DNA from: Ornithodoros turicata
Lineage: Eukaryota; Arthropoda; Arachnida; Ixodida; Argasidae
Assembly (NCBI RefSeq): GCF_037126465.1
Contig: NC_088204.1
Coordinates: 81,327,584-81,391,583 of the forward strand
Direction of reading: 5' to 3'
Length of the DNA stretch: 64,000 nucleotides
Shown here: positions 45,230 to 58,500 of the stretch, one piece after another
How the letters are laid out: every line of letters starts with the position of its first letter
How positions within the stretch are numbered: position 1 is the stretch's first letter
Program-made: the position numbers and the translations under genes
Notes under the pieces: model-generated
Database searches by the model: none
What the model was told of the DNA's origin: nothing
The model's input: only the letters and a program-made list of their open reading frames with translations

Positions 45230-45486
45230 TTTTGATTGCGTATTAGCGCACGAAGCGACTGTGGCTATGAGCGGTGTACAGACGTGGACAGATGGAGAGA
45301 GGACAGCAGGAAGGAGTATTTCTCCATTGGCGCGACACCCTAGCGGTAAACAGGAGCCAACTCAAATGCTGGATAGAATAGTCTGACACTCGTTTCGATC
45401 TCGATCTCTTTCTCATATCTATTAGGGGGCGGCTCCGATGATGGAACACACCAGTGCCCTGTGCCGTAAACTTTTGTCCCAAGCTG
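45153..45486. mobile_element. Family B MITE carrying a SINE fragment
   Basis: GAGCTTGGGACAAAAGTTTA at the left and TAAACTTTTGTCCCAAGCTG at the right are inverted repeats flanked by TA. Inside are a (CT)n-T run (45197-45233) and a minus-strand SINE 3' fragment (45238-45318). Confidence 0.8.
45238..45318 (-). mobile_element. SINE 3' fragment inside a MITE
   Basis: GAAGCGACTGTGGCTATGAG, CGGTGTACAGACGTGGACAG and GAGAGGACAGCAGGAAGGAG are the SINE body in reverse. Internal to the family B MITE at 45153-45486. Confidence 0.7.
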
Positions 45487-45519
45487 TACCTACTTAAAAG
45501 AATGGCGAGATGGTGGCAT

Positions 45520-48500
45520 ACATCCATACATAGCGAAACATATCAGCTAAACATAGCTAATCATTGCCAAACATGTTAGCTAAACATGTAAGCTAAATAT
45601 CAGCTAAGCATATCAGCTAAATATCAGCTAAGCATGTCAGCTAAATGTCAGCTAAACATATCAGCTAAAATATCAGCTGAGGATAGCTGAACATAGCCAA
45701 ATTTATTAGCTAAACATAGCTGAACATAGCCGAATTTATCAGCTAAACATAGCTGCACATAGCCAAATTCATCAGCTAAACATAGCCAAATTTATCAGCT
45801 AAATATGCCAGCTAAACATAGTTCATCATCGCCAAACGTATTAGCTAAACATAGCTAAATATCAGCTAACCATAGCTGAACATAGCGAAACATATAAGCT
45901 AAACATATCAGCTAAATACCAGCTAAGCATACCAGCTAAATATCAGCTACACATGTCAGCTAAATGCCAGTTAAATATATCAGCTAAAATATCAGCTGAA
46001 CACAGCGAAACATATTAGCTAAACATAGCCAAACATATTAGCTAAACATATCAGCTAAATATCAGCTACATATGTCAGCTAAACATAGCTAATCATTGCC
46101 AAACATATTAGCTAAATATGTAAGCTAAATATCAGCTAAGCATATCAGCTAAATGTCAGCTAAACATGTCAGCTAGATATCAGTTAAACATAGCTAGTCA
46201 TTGCCAAACATATTAGCTAAACATATCAGCTAAACATGTCAGCTAAATATCAGCTATACATGTCAGCTAAATGTCAGTTAAACGTATCAGATAAAATATC
46301 AGCTAAACATCAGCCAAACAAGTCAGCTAAATGTCAGCTAGATATCAGTTAAACCTATCGGCTAGATACCAGCTAAACATAGCTAAATTTATCAACTAAA
46401 TATGCCAGCTAAACAGTTCATCATCGCCAAACATATTAGCAAACATAGCGAAATATCAGCTAAACATAGCTGAACATAGCGAAACATATAAGCTAAACAT
46501 AGCTAATCATTGCCAAACACATTAGTTAAACATATCAGCTAAATACAAGCTAAACATATCAGCTAAATATCAGCTACCCATGTCAGCTAAATGTCAGTTA
46601 AACATATCAGCTAAAATATCAATTGAACACAGCCAAACACATCAGCTAAATATCAGCTACATATGTCAGCTAAATGTCAGCTAAATATAGCTAATCATCG
46701 CCAAACATATTAGCTAAACATGTAAGCTAAATATCAGCTACACATGTGAGCAAAATGTCAAAAACCTAGCTCAACATAGCGAAACATATCAGCTAAACAT
46801 AGCTAATCATTGCCAAACATGTCAGCTAAACATGTAAGCTAAATATCAGCTAAGCATGTCAGCAAAACATATCAGCTAAAATATCAGCTAAACATAGCTG
46901 ACATAGCGAAACATATCAGCTAAACTAGCTAGTCACTGCCAAACATGTTAGCTAAACATATCAGCTAAATATCAGCTAAGCATGTCAGCTAAATGTCAGC
47001 TAAACATATCAGCTAGATACCAGCTAAACGTAGCTAAAGATAGCTATATCAGATGAGGATAGCTGAACATAGCCAAATTTATCAGCTAAACTAGCTAGTC
47101 ACTGCCAAACATGTTAGCTAAACATATCAGCTAAATATCAGCTAAGCATGTCAGCTAAATGTCAGCTAAACATATCAGCTAGATACCAGCTAAACGTAGC
47201 TAAAGATAGCTATATCAGATGAGGATAGCTGAACATAGCCAAATTTATCAGCTAAACATAGCTCAACATAGCCGAATTTATCAGCTAAACATAGCCGCAC
47301 ATAGCCAAATTCATCAGCTAAACATAGCCAAATTTATCAGCTAAATATGCCAGCTAAACATAGTTAATCATCGCCAAACGTATTAGCTAAACATAGCTAA
47401 ATATCAGCTAAACATAGCTGAACATAGCGAAACATATAAGCTAAACATAGCTAATCATTGCCAAACATATTAGCTAAACATATCAGCTAAATACCAGCTA
47501 AGCGTACCAGCTAAATATCAGCTACACATGTCAGCTAAATGCCAGTTAAATATATCAGCTAAAATATGAGCTGAACACAGCGAAACATATTAGCTAAACA
47601 TAGCCAAACATATTAGCTAAACATATCAGCTAAATATCAGCTACATATGTCAGCTAAACATAGCTAATTATTGCCAAACATATTAGCTAAATATGTAAGC
47701 TAAATATCAGCTAAGCATATCAGCTAAATGTCAGCTAAACATGTCAGCTAGATATCAGTTAAACATAGCTAGTCATTGCCAAACATATTAGCTAAACATA
47801 TCAGCTAAACATGTCAGCTAAATATCAGCTATACATGTCAGCTAAATGTCAGTTAAACGTATCAGGTAAAATATCAGCTAAACATCAGCCAAACAAGTCA
47901 GCTAAATGTCAGCTAGATATCAGTTAAACCTATCGGCTAGATACCAGCTAAACATAGCTAAATTGATCAGCTAAATATGCCAGCTAAACATAGTTCATCA
48001 TCGCCAAACATATTAGCAAACATAGCTAAATATCAGCTAAACATAGCTGAACATAGCGAAACATAGCTGAACATAGCGAAACATATAAGCTAAACATAGG
48101 TAATCATTGCCAAACACATTAGTTAAACATATCAGCTAAATACAAGCTAAACATATCAGCTAAATATCAGCTACCCATGTCAGCTAAATGTCAGTTAAAC
48201 ATATCAGCTAAAATATCAACTGAACACAGCCAAACACATCAGCTAAACATATCAGCTAAATATCAGCTACATATGTCAGCTAAATGTCAGCTAAATATAG
48301 CTAATCATCGCCAAACATATTAGCTAAACATGTAAGCTAAATATCAGCTACACATGTGAGCAAAATGTCAAAAACCTAGCTCAACATAGCGAAACATATC
48401 AGCTAAACATAGCTAATCATTGCCAAACATGTTAGCTAAACATGTAAGCTAAATATCAGCTAAGCATGTCAGCTAAATGTCAGCAAAACATATCAGCTAA

Positions 48501-51500
48501 AATATCAGCTAAACATAGCTGAGATAGCGAAACATATCAGCTAAACTAGCTAGTCACTGCCAAACATGTTAGCTAAACATATCAGCTAAATATCAGCTAA
48601 GCATGTCAGCTAAATGTCAGCTAAACATATCAGCTAAAATATCAGCTAAATGTCCGCTAAACATATCAGCTAGATACCAGCTAAACGTAGCTAAAGATGG
48701 CTATATCAGCTGAGGATAGCTGAACATAGCCAAATTTATCAGCTAAACATAGCTCAACATAGCCGAATTTATCAGCTAAACATAGCTGAACATAGCCAAA
48801 TTCATCAACTAAACATAGCCAAATTGATCAGCTAAATATGCCAGCTAAACATAGTTAATCATCGCCAAACGTATTAGCTAAACATAGCTAAATATCAGCT
48901 AAACATAGCTGAACATAGCGAAACATATAAGCTAAACATAGCTAATCATTGCCAAACATATTAGCTAAACATATCAGCTAAATACCAGCTAAGCGTACCA
49001 GCTAAATATCAGCTACATATGTCAGCTAAACATAGCTAATCATTGCCAAACATATTAGCTAAATATGTAAGCTAACTATGAGCTAAGCATGTCAGCTAAG
49101 CATATCAGCTGAAATATCAGCTAAATGTCAGCTAAACATGTCAGCTAGATATCAGGTAAAATATCAGCTAAATGTCATCCTAACTGTCAATCCTCGCCAA
49201 CCATTGGATAAATGTATCAGCTAAATATCAACTAAACATATCAGCTAGATATCAGCTAAGACTATCGGCTAGATAGCAGCTAAACGTAGCTAGCCATAGC
49301 TATATCACCTGAGGATAGCTGAACATAGCCAAATTCATCAGCTAAACGTAGCCAAATTTATCAGTAAATATGCCAGCTAAACATAGTTAATCATCGCAAC
49401 ACATATTAGCTAAACATATCTAAATATCAGCTGCATAGCTGACATATAAATACATACATACTGACAAATAAACATAGCTGAACATAGCGAAACCTATAAG
49501 CTAAACATAGCTAATCATTGTCAAACATATTGGCTAAATATCACCTACACAAGTCAGCTAAATGTCACGTAAACATATCAGCTAAAATATAAGCTAAACA
49601 GATGAACACAGTGAAACATATCCGCTAAACATAGCTGAACACAGCGAAACATATCAGCTAAACATGGCTAGTAATCATTGCCAAACATATTAGGTAAACA
49701 TATCAGCTAAATATCGGCGACACATGTCAGCTAAATGTCAGCTAAACTTATCAGCTAGCTAGCAACTAAGCATAGGCAAATATTAGCCAAACACAGCTAA
49801 ACACAGGTTACCATAGCTAAACATGCCAGCTAAATTTCAGCTAAACATATCAGCTAGATATCACCTAAGCATAGGTAAACATATCAGCTAAACATAGCTA
49901 AACGTATCAGCGAAACATAGCTAAACGTATCAGCGAAACATCAGCTAACGAGCTAAACGTATCAGCGAAACATCAGCTAACAAGCTAAACACAGTGAAAT
50001 ATATCAGCTAGATACCAGCTAACCTACCGGCTAGATATCAACTAAAGCTACCAGCTAGATACCAGCTATGCATAGCTAAACATAGCTACCCACAGCTCAA
50101 TATAGCCATATCTGCTGAAGATGGGTGAACATAGCCAAATTTCTCAGCTAAACATAGGCAAATTTATGAGATAAATATGCCAGCTAAATCATCGAAACAT
50201 AGTTATCGTCGCCAAAGACATTGGATAAACCTATCAGCTAAATATCAGCTAAACATGTCAGGTAGATATCAGCTAAACCTATCAGTTAGATACCAGCTAA
50301 ACATACCAGCGATACATTAGCTAAACATTGTTATATGCATATGTTAGCTAAGCATTAGCTAAGCATATCAGCTAAATATCCGCTAAACATAGCTGAACAT
50401 ATAAGCTAAAAATAGCTAATCATTGCCAAACATTAGTTAAACATGTTAGCTAAATATCAGCTAAACATATCAGCTAGATATAAGCTAAACATAGGTAAAC
50501 ATATCAGCCAAACATAGCTAAACTTATCAGCTAAATGTCATCTAAACATAGCTAATGTCGCCAAACATATTAGCTAACCATATCAACAACTAAATAACAA
50601 CTAAACATGTCAGCTAAATATCAGCTACACATGTCAGCTAAACTTCTTCTAAACATAGCAGCTAGATTTCAGTTAAACATAAGGAAACATATTAGCAAAA
50701 CATAGCTAAACGTATCAGCTAAACATAGTTAATCATCGCCAGACATATTGGCTAAACATATCATCTATACATGGCTATACATAGCTAGCCATAGCTAAAT
50801 ATAGCTATATCAGCTGAATATAGCTGAACATAGCGAAACATATCAGCTAAACATATCAGCTAGATATCAGCTAAACATAGGTAAACATATAAGCCAAACA
50901 TGGGTAAACATATAAGCCAAATATAGCTAAACGTATCAGCTAAATATCAGCTAATCATAGCTGAACATAGAAAAACAAATCAGCTAAACATAGCTTAACA
51001 TAGCGAAACATATCAGCTAAACGTAGCTAAGTAAAGTTAAACATACCAGCTATACATAACTAAACATAGCTAGCAATAGCTAACTATAGCTATATCAGCT
51101 GAGCATATAGCTGAACATAGCCAAATTTGTCAGCTACACATAGTAAATCATCGCCAAACATATTAGCTGAACATATCAGCTGAACATAGCTGAACAAAGC
51201 GAAACATTCATCTAAACATAGGCAATCATTGCCAGACATATTAGCTAAGCATATCAGCCAACTTATCAGCTAGATATCAGCTAAACATTGCTGAACAGAG
51301 CGAAAGATATCAGCTAAACATAGCTAATCATCGTCAAACGTATTAGCTAAACATATCAGCTACACATGTCAGCTAAAAGTCGGCTAAACATATCAGCTAA
51401 AATATCAGCTAAACATAGCTAATCATAGTTAATGATCGCCAAACATATTGGCTAAACATATCAGCTAAATATCAGCTAAACATACCAGATGTACATAGCT

Positions 51501-52625
51501 AGCCATATAGCTATATCAGCTGAACATAGCTGAACATAGTCAAATTTATCAGCTAAATATGCCAGCTAACATAGTTAATCATCACCGAATATATTAGCTA
51601 AACATATCAGCTACATAAGTCAGCTAAAGCTCTCAGCTAAAATATCAGCTAAACATAGCTAATCATTGCCAAACATATCAGCTAAACATAGCTAATCATT
51701 TCCAAACATATTAGCTAAACATATCAGCTGAACATGTCCGCTAGATATCAGCTAAACTTAGCTAGATATCAGCTAAACTTAGCTAGATATCGGCTAAATT
51801 TAGCTAGATATCAGCTAAACATAGCTAATCATTGCCAAACATATCAGCTGAACATATGCGCTAGATATCAGCTAAACTTAGCTAGATATCAGCTAAATTT
51901 AGCTAGATATCAGCTAAACATTGCCGCACATAGCGAAACATACCAGCTAAAAATAGTTAATAATCGCCAAACATATAAGCTAAATATCAGCTAAACATAT
52001 CAGCTGGTCATCAGATGATGCCCGAACAGGCATCGAAACGTCATATTACATTTTGTTTCATTGTTACGTCAAGCCAGTGTGTGTAAGTTTTCCTCGCATA
52101 TCAGCTAAACATAGGTGAACAGAGCGAAACATATCAGCTAAACATAGCTAATCATCGCCAAACATATTGGCTAAGCATATCAGCTAAACCTATCAGCTAG
52201 ATACTAGCTAAACATACCAGCTAACATAGCTAGCCATAGCCAAACATAGCCCAATGTATGAACTAAATATAGTCAACTTTATCAGCTAAATATGTCAGCT
52301 AAACATAGTTAATCATCGCCAAACATATCAGCTAAATATCGGCTACACATGTCACCTAAATGTCAGTTAAACATATCAGATAAAATACCAGCTAAACATA
52401 GCTGAACACAGCGAAACATATCTAAACATAGCTCATCATTGCCAAACATATTAGCTAAACATATAAGCTAAATATCAGCTGCACATGTCAGCTAAATGTC
52501 AGCTAAACTTATCAGCAAGATAACAGCTAAACATAGGTAAACATATCAGCCAAGCATAGCTAAACATAGGTTAACAGAGCTAAACTTATCAGCTAAATGT
52601 CAGCTAAACATAGCTAAATATGTCT
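45520..52625. repeat. 7.1-kb satellite array of ~10-14 bp units with higher-order repeats
   Basis: The array is made of degenerate units such as TATCAGCTAAACATAGC, TGTCAGCTAAATG and ATCATTGCCAAACATATTAG. Long variants recur in the same order at ~1.5-1.6 kb spacing. AATACCAGCTAAGCGTACC-type and GCCAAACACATTAGTTAAAC blocks near 45.9, 47.5 and 49.0 kb, and CAGTTAAACCTATCGGCTAG near 46.35 and 47.92 kb, show a higher-order structure. A 167-bp local duplication lies at about 46.92-47.26 kb. Order decays after ~49.1 kb. There is no coding sequence; the 86-aa ORF at 51734-51994 is a translated repeat. Confidence 0.92.
52003..52097 (+). repeat. Non-satellite insert with degenerate hammerhead-like hairpin
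   Basis: This is the only clearly foreign stretch inside the array. It has a 6-bp stem GATGCC-CGAACA-GGCATC followed by GAAACGTC. That resembles the GATGA/stem II/GAAAC core of hammerhead RNAs in Penelope-like elements, but the core is not complete. The rest (TTTTGTTTCATTGTTACGTC and following) is unassigned. Confidence 0.45.
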
Positions 52626-52629
52626 GCAG

Positions 52630-54960
52630 ATATGTGTCACTGACACATATCACGGGGTTAAAGTTTCCGAATGACAAGATTGCGTGCACTTTGATTAATC
52701 CTTAAATGTGCTTCTCATCGTCCATGACCTTCAAAGGCCGGATTTTTTTTTACAATTCGCTTCAGTTGCTCACTACTTCCCTGTGCACAACAGCACATAT
52801 TTCTGTTGACTGACAGATATCACTAAGTTCAAGTTTCCGAATGACACGTTTGCATGCATTCTGACTACTCCTTAAATACGCTTCTCCTCATTCCTGACAT
52901 GCGAGGCTGACATCTTTTACAATCCTCTTCAGTTCCACACAACTTCCGTAGGCACAACAGCACATGTTTGTATTGATGGACACATATATCGCGAAGCTCA
53001 AGTTTCCGAATGACATACGTTTGCATGCATTTTGACTAATCCTTAAACGCGCTTCTCCTCATTCCTGACATGCAAGGCTGGTATTTTTTACAATCCTCTT
53101 CAGTTCCACACTGCTTCCATAGGCACAACAGCACATGTTTGGGTTGATTGACACATATATCGCGAAGTTCAAGTTTCCAAATAACATGTTTGCATGCATT
53201 TTGAGTAATCCTTAAATGCGCTTCACCTCATTCCTGACATGCAAGGCTGGTATTTTTTACAACCCTCTTCAGTTCCACACAACTTCCGTACGCACAACAG
53301 CATGTTTGGGTTGATGGACACATATATCGCGAAGTTCAAGTTTCCGAATGACACGTTTGCATGCATTCTGACTACTCCTTAAATACGCTTCTCCTCATTC
53401 CTGACATGCGAGGCTGACATCTTTTACAATCCTCTTCAGTTCCACACAACTTCCGTAGGCACAACAGCACATGTTTGTATTGATGGACACATATATCGCG
53501 AAGCTCAAGTTTCCGAATGACATATGTTTGCATGCGTTTTGACTAATCCTTGAATGCGCTTCTCCTCATCCCTGACATCCAAGGCTGTATTTTTTACAAT
53601 CCTCTTCAGTTCCACACTGCTTCCGTAGGCACAACAGCACATGTTTGTATTGATGGACACATATATCACGAAGTTCAAGTTTCCGAATGACATATCTTTG
53701 CATGCATTTTGACTAATCCTTGAATGCGCTTCTCCTCATCCCTGACATGCAAGGCTGGTATTTTTTACAGTCCTCTTCAGTTCTACACAACTTCCGCAGG
53801 CACAACAGCACATGTTTGTGTTGATCGATACATATATCGCGGAGTTCAGGTTTCCGAATGACATATATGTTTGCATGCATTCTGACTACTCCTTAAATAC
53901 GCTTCTCCTCATTCCTGACATGCGAGGCTGACATCTTTTACAATCCTCTTCAGTTCCACACAACTTCCGTAGGCACAACAACACATGTTTGTATTGATGG
54001 ACACATATATCGCGAAGTTCAAGTTTCCGAATGACATACGTTTGCATGCATTTTGACTAATCCTTAAATGCGCTTCTCCTCATTCCTGACATGCAAGGCT
54101 GGTATTTTTTACAATCCTCTTCAGTTCCACACTGCTTCCGTAGGCACAACAGCACATGTTTGGGTTGATTGACGACACATATATCGCGAAGTTCAAGTTT
54201 CCGAATGACATATGTTTGCATGCATTTTGACTAATCCTTAAATGCGCTTCACCTCATTCCTGACATGCAAGGCTGGTTCTTTTACAATCCTCTTCAGTTC
54301 CACACAACTTCCGTAGGCACAACAGCACATGTTTGGGTTGATTGACACATATATCGTGAAGTTCAAGTTTCCAAATGACATGTTTGCATGAATTTTGACT
54401 AATCCTTAAATGCGCTTCTCCTCATTCCTGACATGCAAGGCTGTATTGTTTACAATCCTCTTCAGTTCCACACTACCTCTGTAGGCACAACAGCACATGT
54501 TTCTGTTGATCGGTACGTATATCGCGAAGTTCAAGTTTCAGAATGACATATGTTTGCATGCATTTTGACTAATCCTTGAATGCGCTTCTCCTCATCCCCG
54601 ACATGCAAGGCTGGTATCTTTTTACAATCGTCTTCAGTTCCACACAACTTCCGCAGGCACAACAGCACATGTTTGTGTTGATCGATACATATATCGCGAA
54701 GCTAAAGTTTCCGAATGACGTATGTTTGCATGCGTTTTGACTAATCCTTGAATGCGCTTCTCCTCATCCCTGACATGCAAGGCTGTATTTTTTACAATCC
54801 TCTTCAGTTCCACACTCCTTCCATAGGCACAACAGCACATGTTTGGGTTGATTGACACATATATCGCGGAGTTCAGGTTTCCGAATGACATATGTTTGCA
54901 TGCGTTTTGACTAATCCTTCAATGCACTTCTCATATCATCTCTGACATGCAAGGCTGACA
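52630..54960. repeat. Tandem array of ~171-bp satellite, ~14 copies
   Basis: AAGTTTCCGAATGACAT recurs about every 171 bp from 52657 to 54880. Each unit continues TTTGCATGCATTTTGACTAA, CGCTTCTCCTCATTCCTGAC, TCTTCAGTTCCACAC and GGCACAACAGCACATG. Units at the ends are more diverged, as usual for array edges. ORFs at 53505 and 54634 (minus) are the same repeat translated. Confidence 0.92.
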
Positions 54961-55525
54961 TGGTACTTTTTAACAATTCTCTTCCTCATCAGTTGTTCAC
55001 TACTCATCCCAGGTATGCCAAGGTTGGTATTCCCCGAAATTATATCTTCCTGTTCAGTCCGTAACAACTGCCTGAGACAGGCATTTCTATTAACTTGTAC
55101 ATTTAGATTGACTCCGATTCTGTGGTGTCTGCAGGTCAGTATACTATAAACTAAACAGTCCATGAGGAGCCATGTAGTGCTCTCTTTAGTGCTGCGCTGC
55201 TTCAATGAGCACAACAATGAGAAACTAAATAGAAACAGTGACCTCTCGTGGTCAGCCCAGTTAGAACGTTATCCAGGAAACAGTACAGTTCACTGTGTGT
55301 GCCTATGGAAACTAAAAGAAAATGGATACATTGGCTCACATGGAGAACACTAACATTTCAGGCAGCATTGTAACTTCTAAAATTAGAAAAGGATAGACAA
55401 TTGAAAACTCTGCTGTAATTAATGTAACCAACCATTTAATGAGTTTCTTGCATAGTAACAGGACTGCAATGACATAACTGTGAAATTGTACGGAATTAAT
55501 GTGTTGTAACTTGGCGAAAGTGTAT
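54961..55525. other. 3' flank of ECHS1
   Basis: Mostly unique sequence between the satellite edge and the ECHS1 stop. ATTAAA on the minus strand (55435-55440), about 85 bp past the stop, is a candidate polyadenylation signal. Confidence 0.4.
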
Positions 55526-58500
55526 TTAGCTGTTGGTGAACTTAGCAGGGCGCTTCTCCACAAAGGCTGACATTCCCTCCTTGCGGTCGTCCTACACAAG
55601 ATAAAGTAAGTAAGTCAGTATGATAAATACTGACATTAGATGCAAGCTACACATGCAGCAACACATAATAGAGACATCGTATGCAAAGGCGATAGCGTAC
55701 GTAAGAGATAGCGTTGGTGGTTCTGCGCACTGCGCACTATCCATCAACGCTATCCCTTGCGTACGCAAAGTCGACAGCGTACGATGTACTAAAACTCACT
55801 CATAATACAGAATTAGCAACACTGATAAGCACTTAGACTTACGAGTGCAAATGTTGCATGGAATAGCCTCTTCTCCACCTTGAGGCCTTGGGATAATGTG
55901 GTTTCATATGCTGTAGGAAATGAATGTAATCAATGGCATACATCACATATTCGGTGCAGAGTTTGTCATCCAATTTTGTATGGACACATACAGGGTGTTT
56001 CACCTGAAGTGATAAAAAATTCTAACTGGCGACCTACTCGCCGGAGGATTGTGGGACTTTCTGCAATTACCTTCTGGGAACGTCTGCCTAAAGTCCCACA
56101 ATCCTCCGGAAAGTACATCGCCAGTTAGAATTTTTTATCACTTTAGGTGGAACACCCTGCATATAGGGCTCCAGTTGAGCATCCTGTGTGAATTCAAAGA
56201 GTATGTCAATCACATTTGACAAATATTAACTCCTCCCATTACCGCATTTACTCGCAGAATTAGCGCACCCACGTTTTGGCGCTCAGATGTTGTTGCGTCT
56301 TCCCCTCCTATTAAACATACCCAGTCTTCACTGAACAACAACTGCAGAGATAACTTTTTTTCCCTCAGTAATTACGTGCCCCCTTTTCCGACACGGTTTT
56401 TGGCGTAAAAAAAAAAGTGCGTTAATTACGCGAGTAAACGCAGCATTAAACATTTTTCTCGCTAACCATTGTTCACGCTCTCTTTGCAGATGGCCACGGA
56501 CACCTGCGAGAAACTGGCGATCTTCTCAGCGAGCTTCACGGCCTCGTCGACGACCTTGTCCACAGGGAAGACTTTGCTCACGAGCCCTGGGCACAGAACA
56601 GTGTCAGTATTGCACGCCTTTATGTTAAAGTAGCACAGAAGTCATTTTTAACACCCAGTTTTCTTCCTATAAAACTGTTAAGTAGGCCAGTAAGATGCAC
56701 CGTGCGAAGTAATTTACACCACAGAGTCATAATTATCGCAGAAATTGAATTTAAAATACGCCGCAAAAAGCGACCATGCGCAACGGTGGTGAAGAGCAGT
56801 ACCAGCCTGTGATCTGCCTGGAACCTCGCGCTGACGCTATAAGGAGAACGCTCGCTGATTGGCCTAGAGAAATGTTGTCTGCTACTCCTCTGTCGTCTGC
56901 TACTCGGCTGTTCGGGGTTCTGATAAAGCCTTTCTCCTTGCTCGGTAATGCTTCGGCCGCTCCTTCTATCCCCAATTCTCCGGGAAAACTGGCAAACAGG
57001 TTTACGGCGGCAAAGGGACGAGGCGCTGACCCTCACTGACCGGCAAACCAGAACGAGTCTCCTTGTGCCGTCATTGGTGACGTGGCATCATACCTCCTCA
57101 TCCTCGTTATAGCTGGAGTGGCGAGTTAAGGGTGAAGGCGCGGAGCTACGTTTACGTGAGTTTTTTTCTGAGAAACAAATTGCGCACATCAAAACCTTTC
57201 GCGCTATTCGGTATAATTACATACATACTTTCATCAGATGTCTTAATCTGAAATTTTTTTGGATGGCCCTCTGTACTCCTTTAAAGCAAGGGGTAAAATT
57301 AACTAATAACCAACGTAAATTTTGATCCCGTGAAAATGACTTACAAAGAAGCGGCGATATTTAAACGCACCGTATTTGTCAGCTTCAGCAGCCGTGATGT
57401 GGTTTCCAGTCAAGACCAGCTCCATTGCTCTAGACTTTCCAATGGCCTTTGTAAGGCGCTGGGTGCCTCCGGCACCTGGAATAAGCGGATGACTCAAATT
57501 TTGTGGCTTAAAAGACAACTATATGGTTGTGGCAACTGAATGGTATTGCTACAACGTGTGGGAGGGTAATAGTAACACAGATCTACCTGGAATGGTGCCA
57601 AGAGCAATCTCTGGTTGACCAAACTTGGCGTTCTCGCCAGCGTAGATGATGTCGCACATCATGGCCAGTTCGCATCCGCCGCCGAGCTGCAAACCCGCCA
57701 TACCCATCAACAATGAACAGTTTTCAGCAGGGAAGGATAACGGACGTATTTTCGTTGCAATTTCTATTTTCGTTTCCGTTATCCGTTTCTGATACAAGCT
57801 TTTAATTTTTCGTTTCCGTTACTGTTTCTGGTAACTGAACAGCTGTTACGGAGCTGTGGGAGAACGGCCCGTCTGGCTCTGTCGGCACCCTGTTTTCCCC
57901 AAGTGCTGCTTCGGTGTCCTGAGTACACAGTACGCCAATAATTTTACGTCGTTGAGGTACGCACATCTTGCTAGATTTCGTAAAGATATGTAGGAACATG
58001 TCTTCGGTCTTCATTCAGTCATCAATTGAGTCATCAAAATACAAAAAGAAAATGAAAAGTCACTAAAATGTCATCGCACAACAGTAACAGCCATTACCCA
58101 AATTCAATACCGGACGATAATTTTCGTTTCCGTTTCTGTTTCCGGTGACTGAGGACAGTGGCATGCGTTTCCGTTATTGCTACGATCTCCAATTTCGGTA
58201 ATATGCCGTTTCCGTTACCATTACCGTTACCCTTCCCTGGTTTTCAGAACGATACGCTGAAATGCTCGAACAAAGGGGGGGCACAAATTGGGGGCAAGCT
58301 TACGGCGTATCCATTGACAGCTGCAATCACGGGCTTCGTAGACTGTGCGACCTTCTCCCAGTTGGAAAGGAAGCTTTCCGTGAAGCATGACGGGAAATCC
58401 TTTGGCTGCATCTCCTTAATGTCGGCTCCGGCTGAAGGGAGTCATGCCCATTGGAAGTAAATGACACACATACATTTTCTGTCTAATCAAACAAGGAGCC

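Noticed and set aside
51734..51994. 86-aa repeat protein (ARYQLNL repeats)
   Set aside because: It is a chance frame through satellite DNA. The periodicity is that of the repeat unit, and no upstream exon or regulatory context exists.
45520..52625. Regular short repeats resembling a CRISPR array
   Set aside because: No constant repeat alternating with unique spacers. Units are 10-14 bp and degenerate, the genome is eukaryotic, and there are no cas genes.
53505..54891. Two similar 62- and 85-aa ORFs on the minus strand
   Set aside because: Both are the ~171-bp satellite translated. Stops and frames vary between units.
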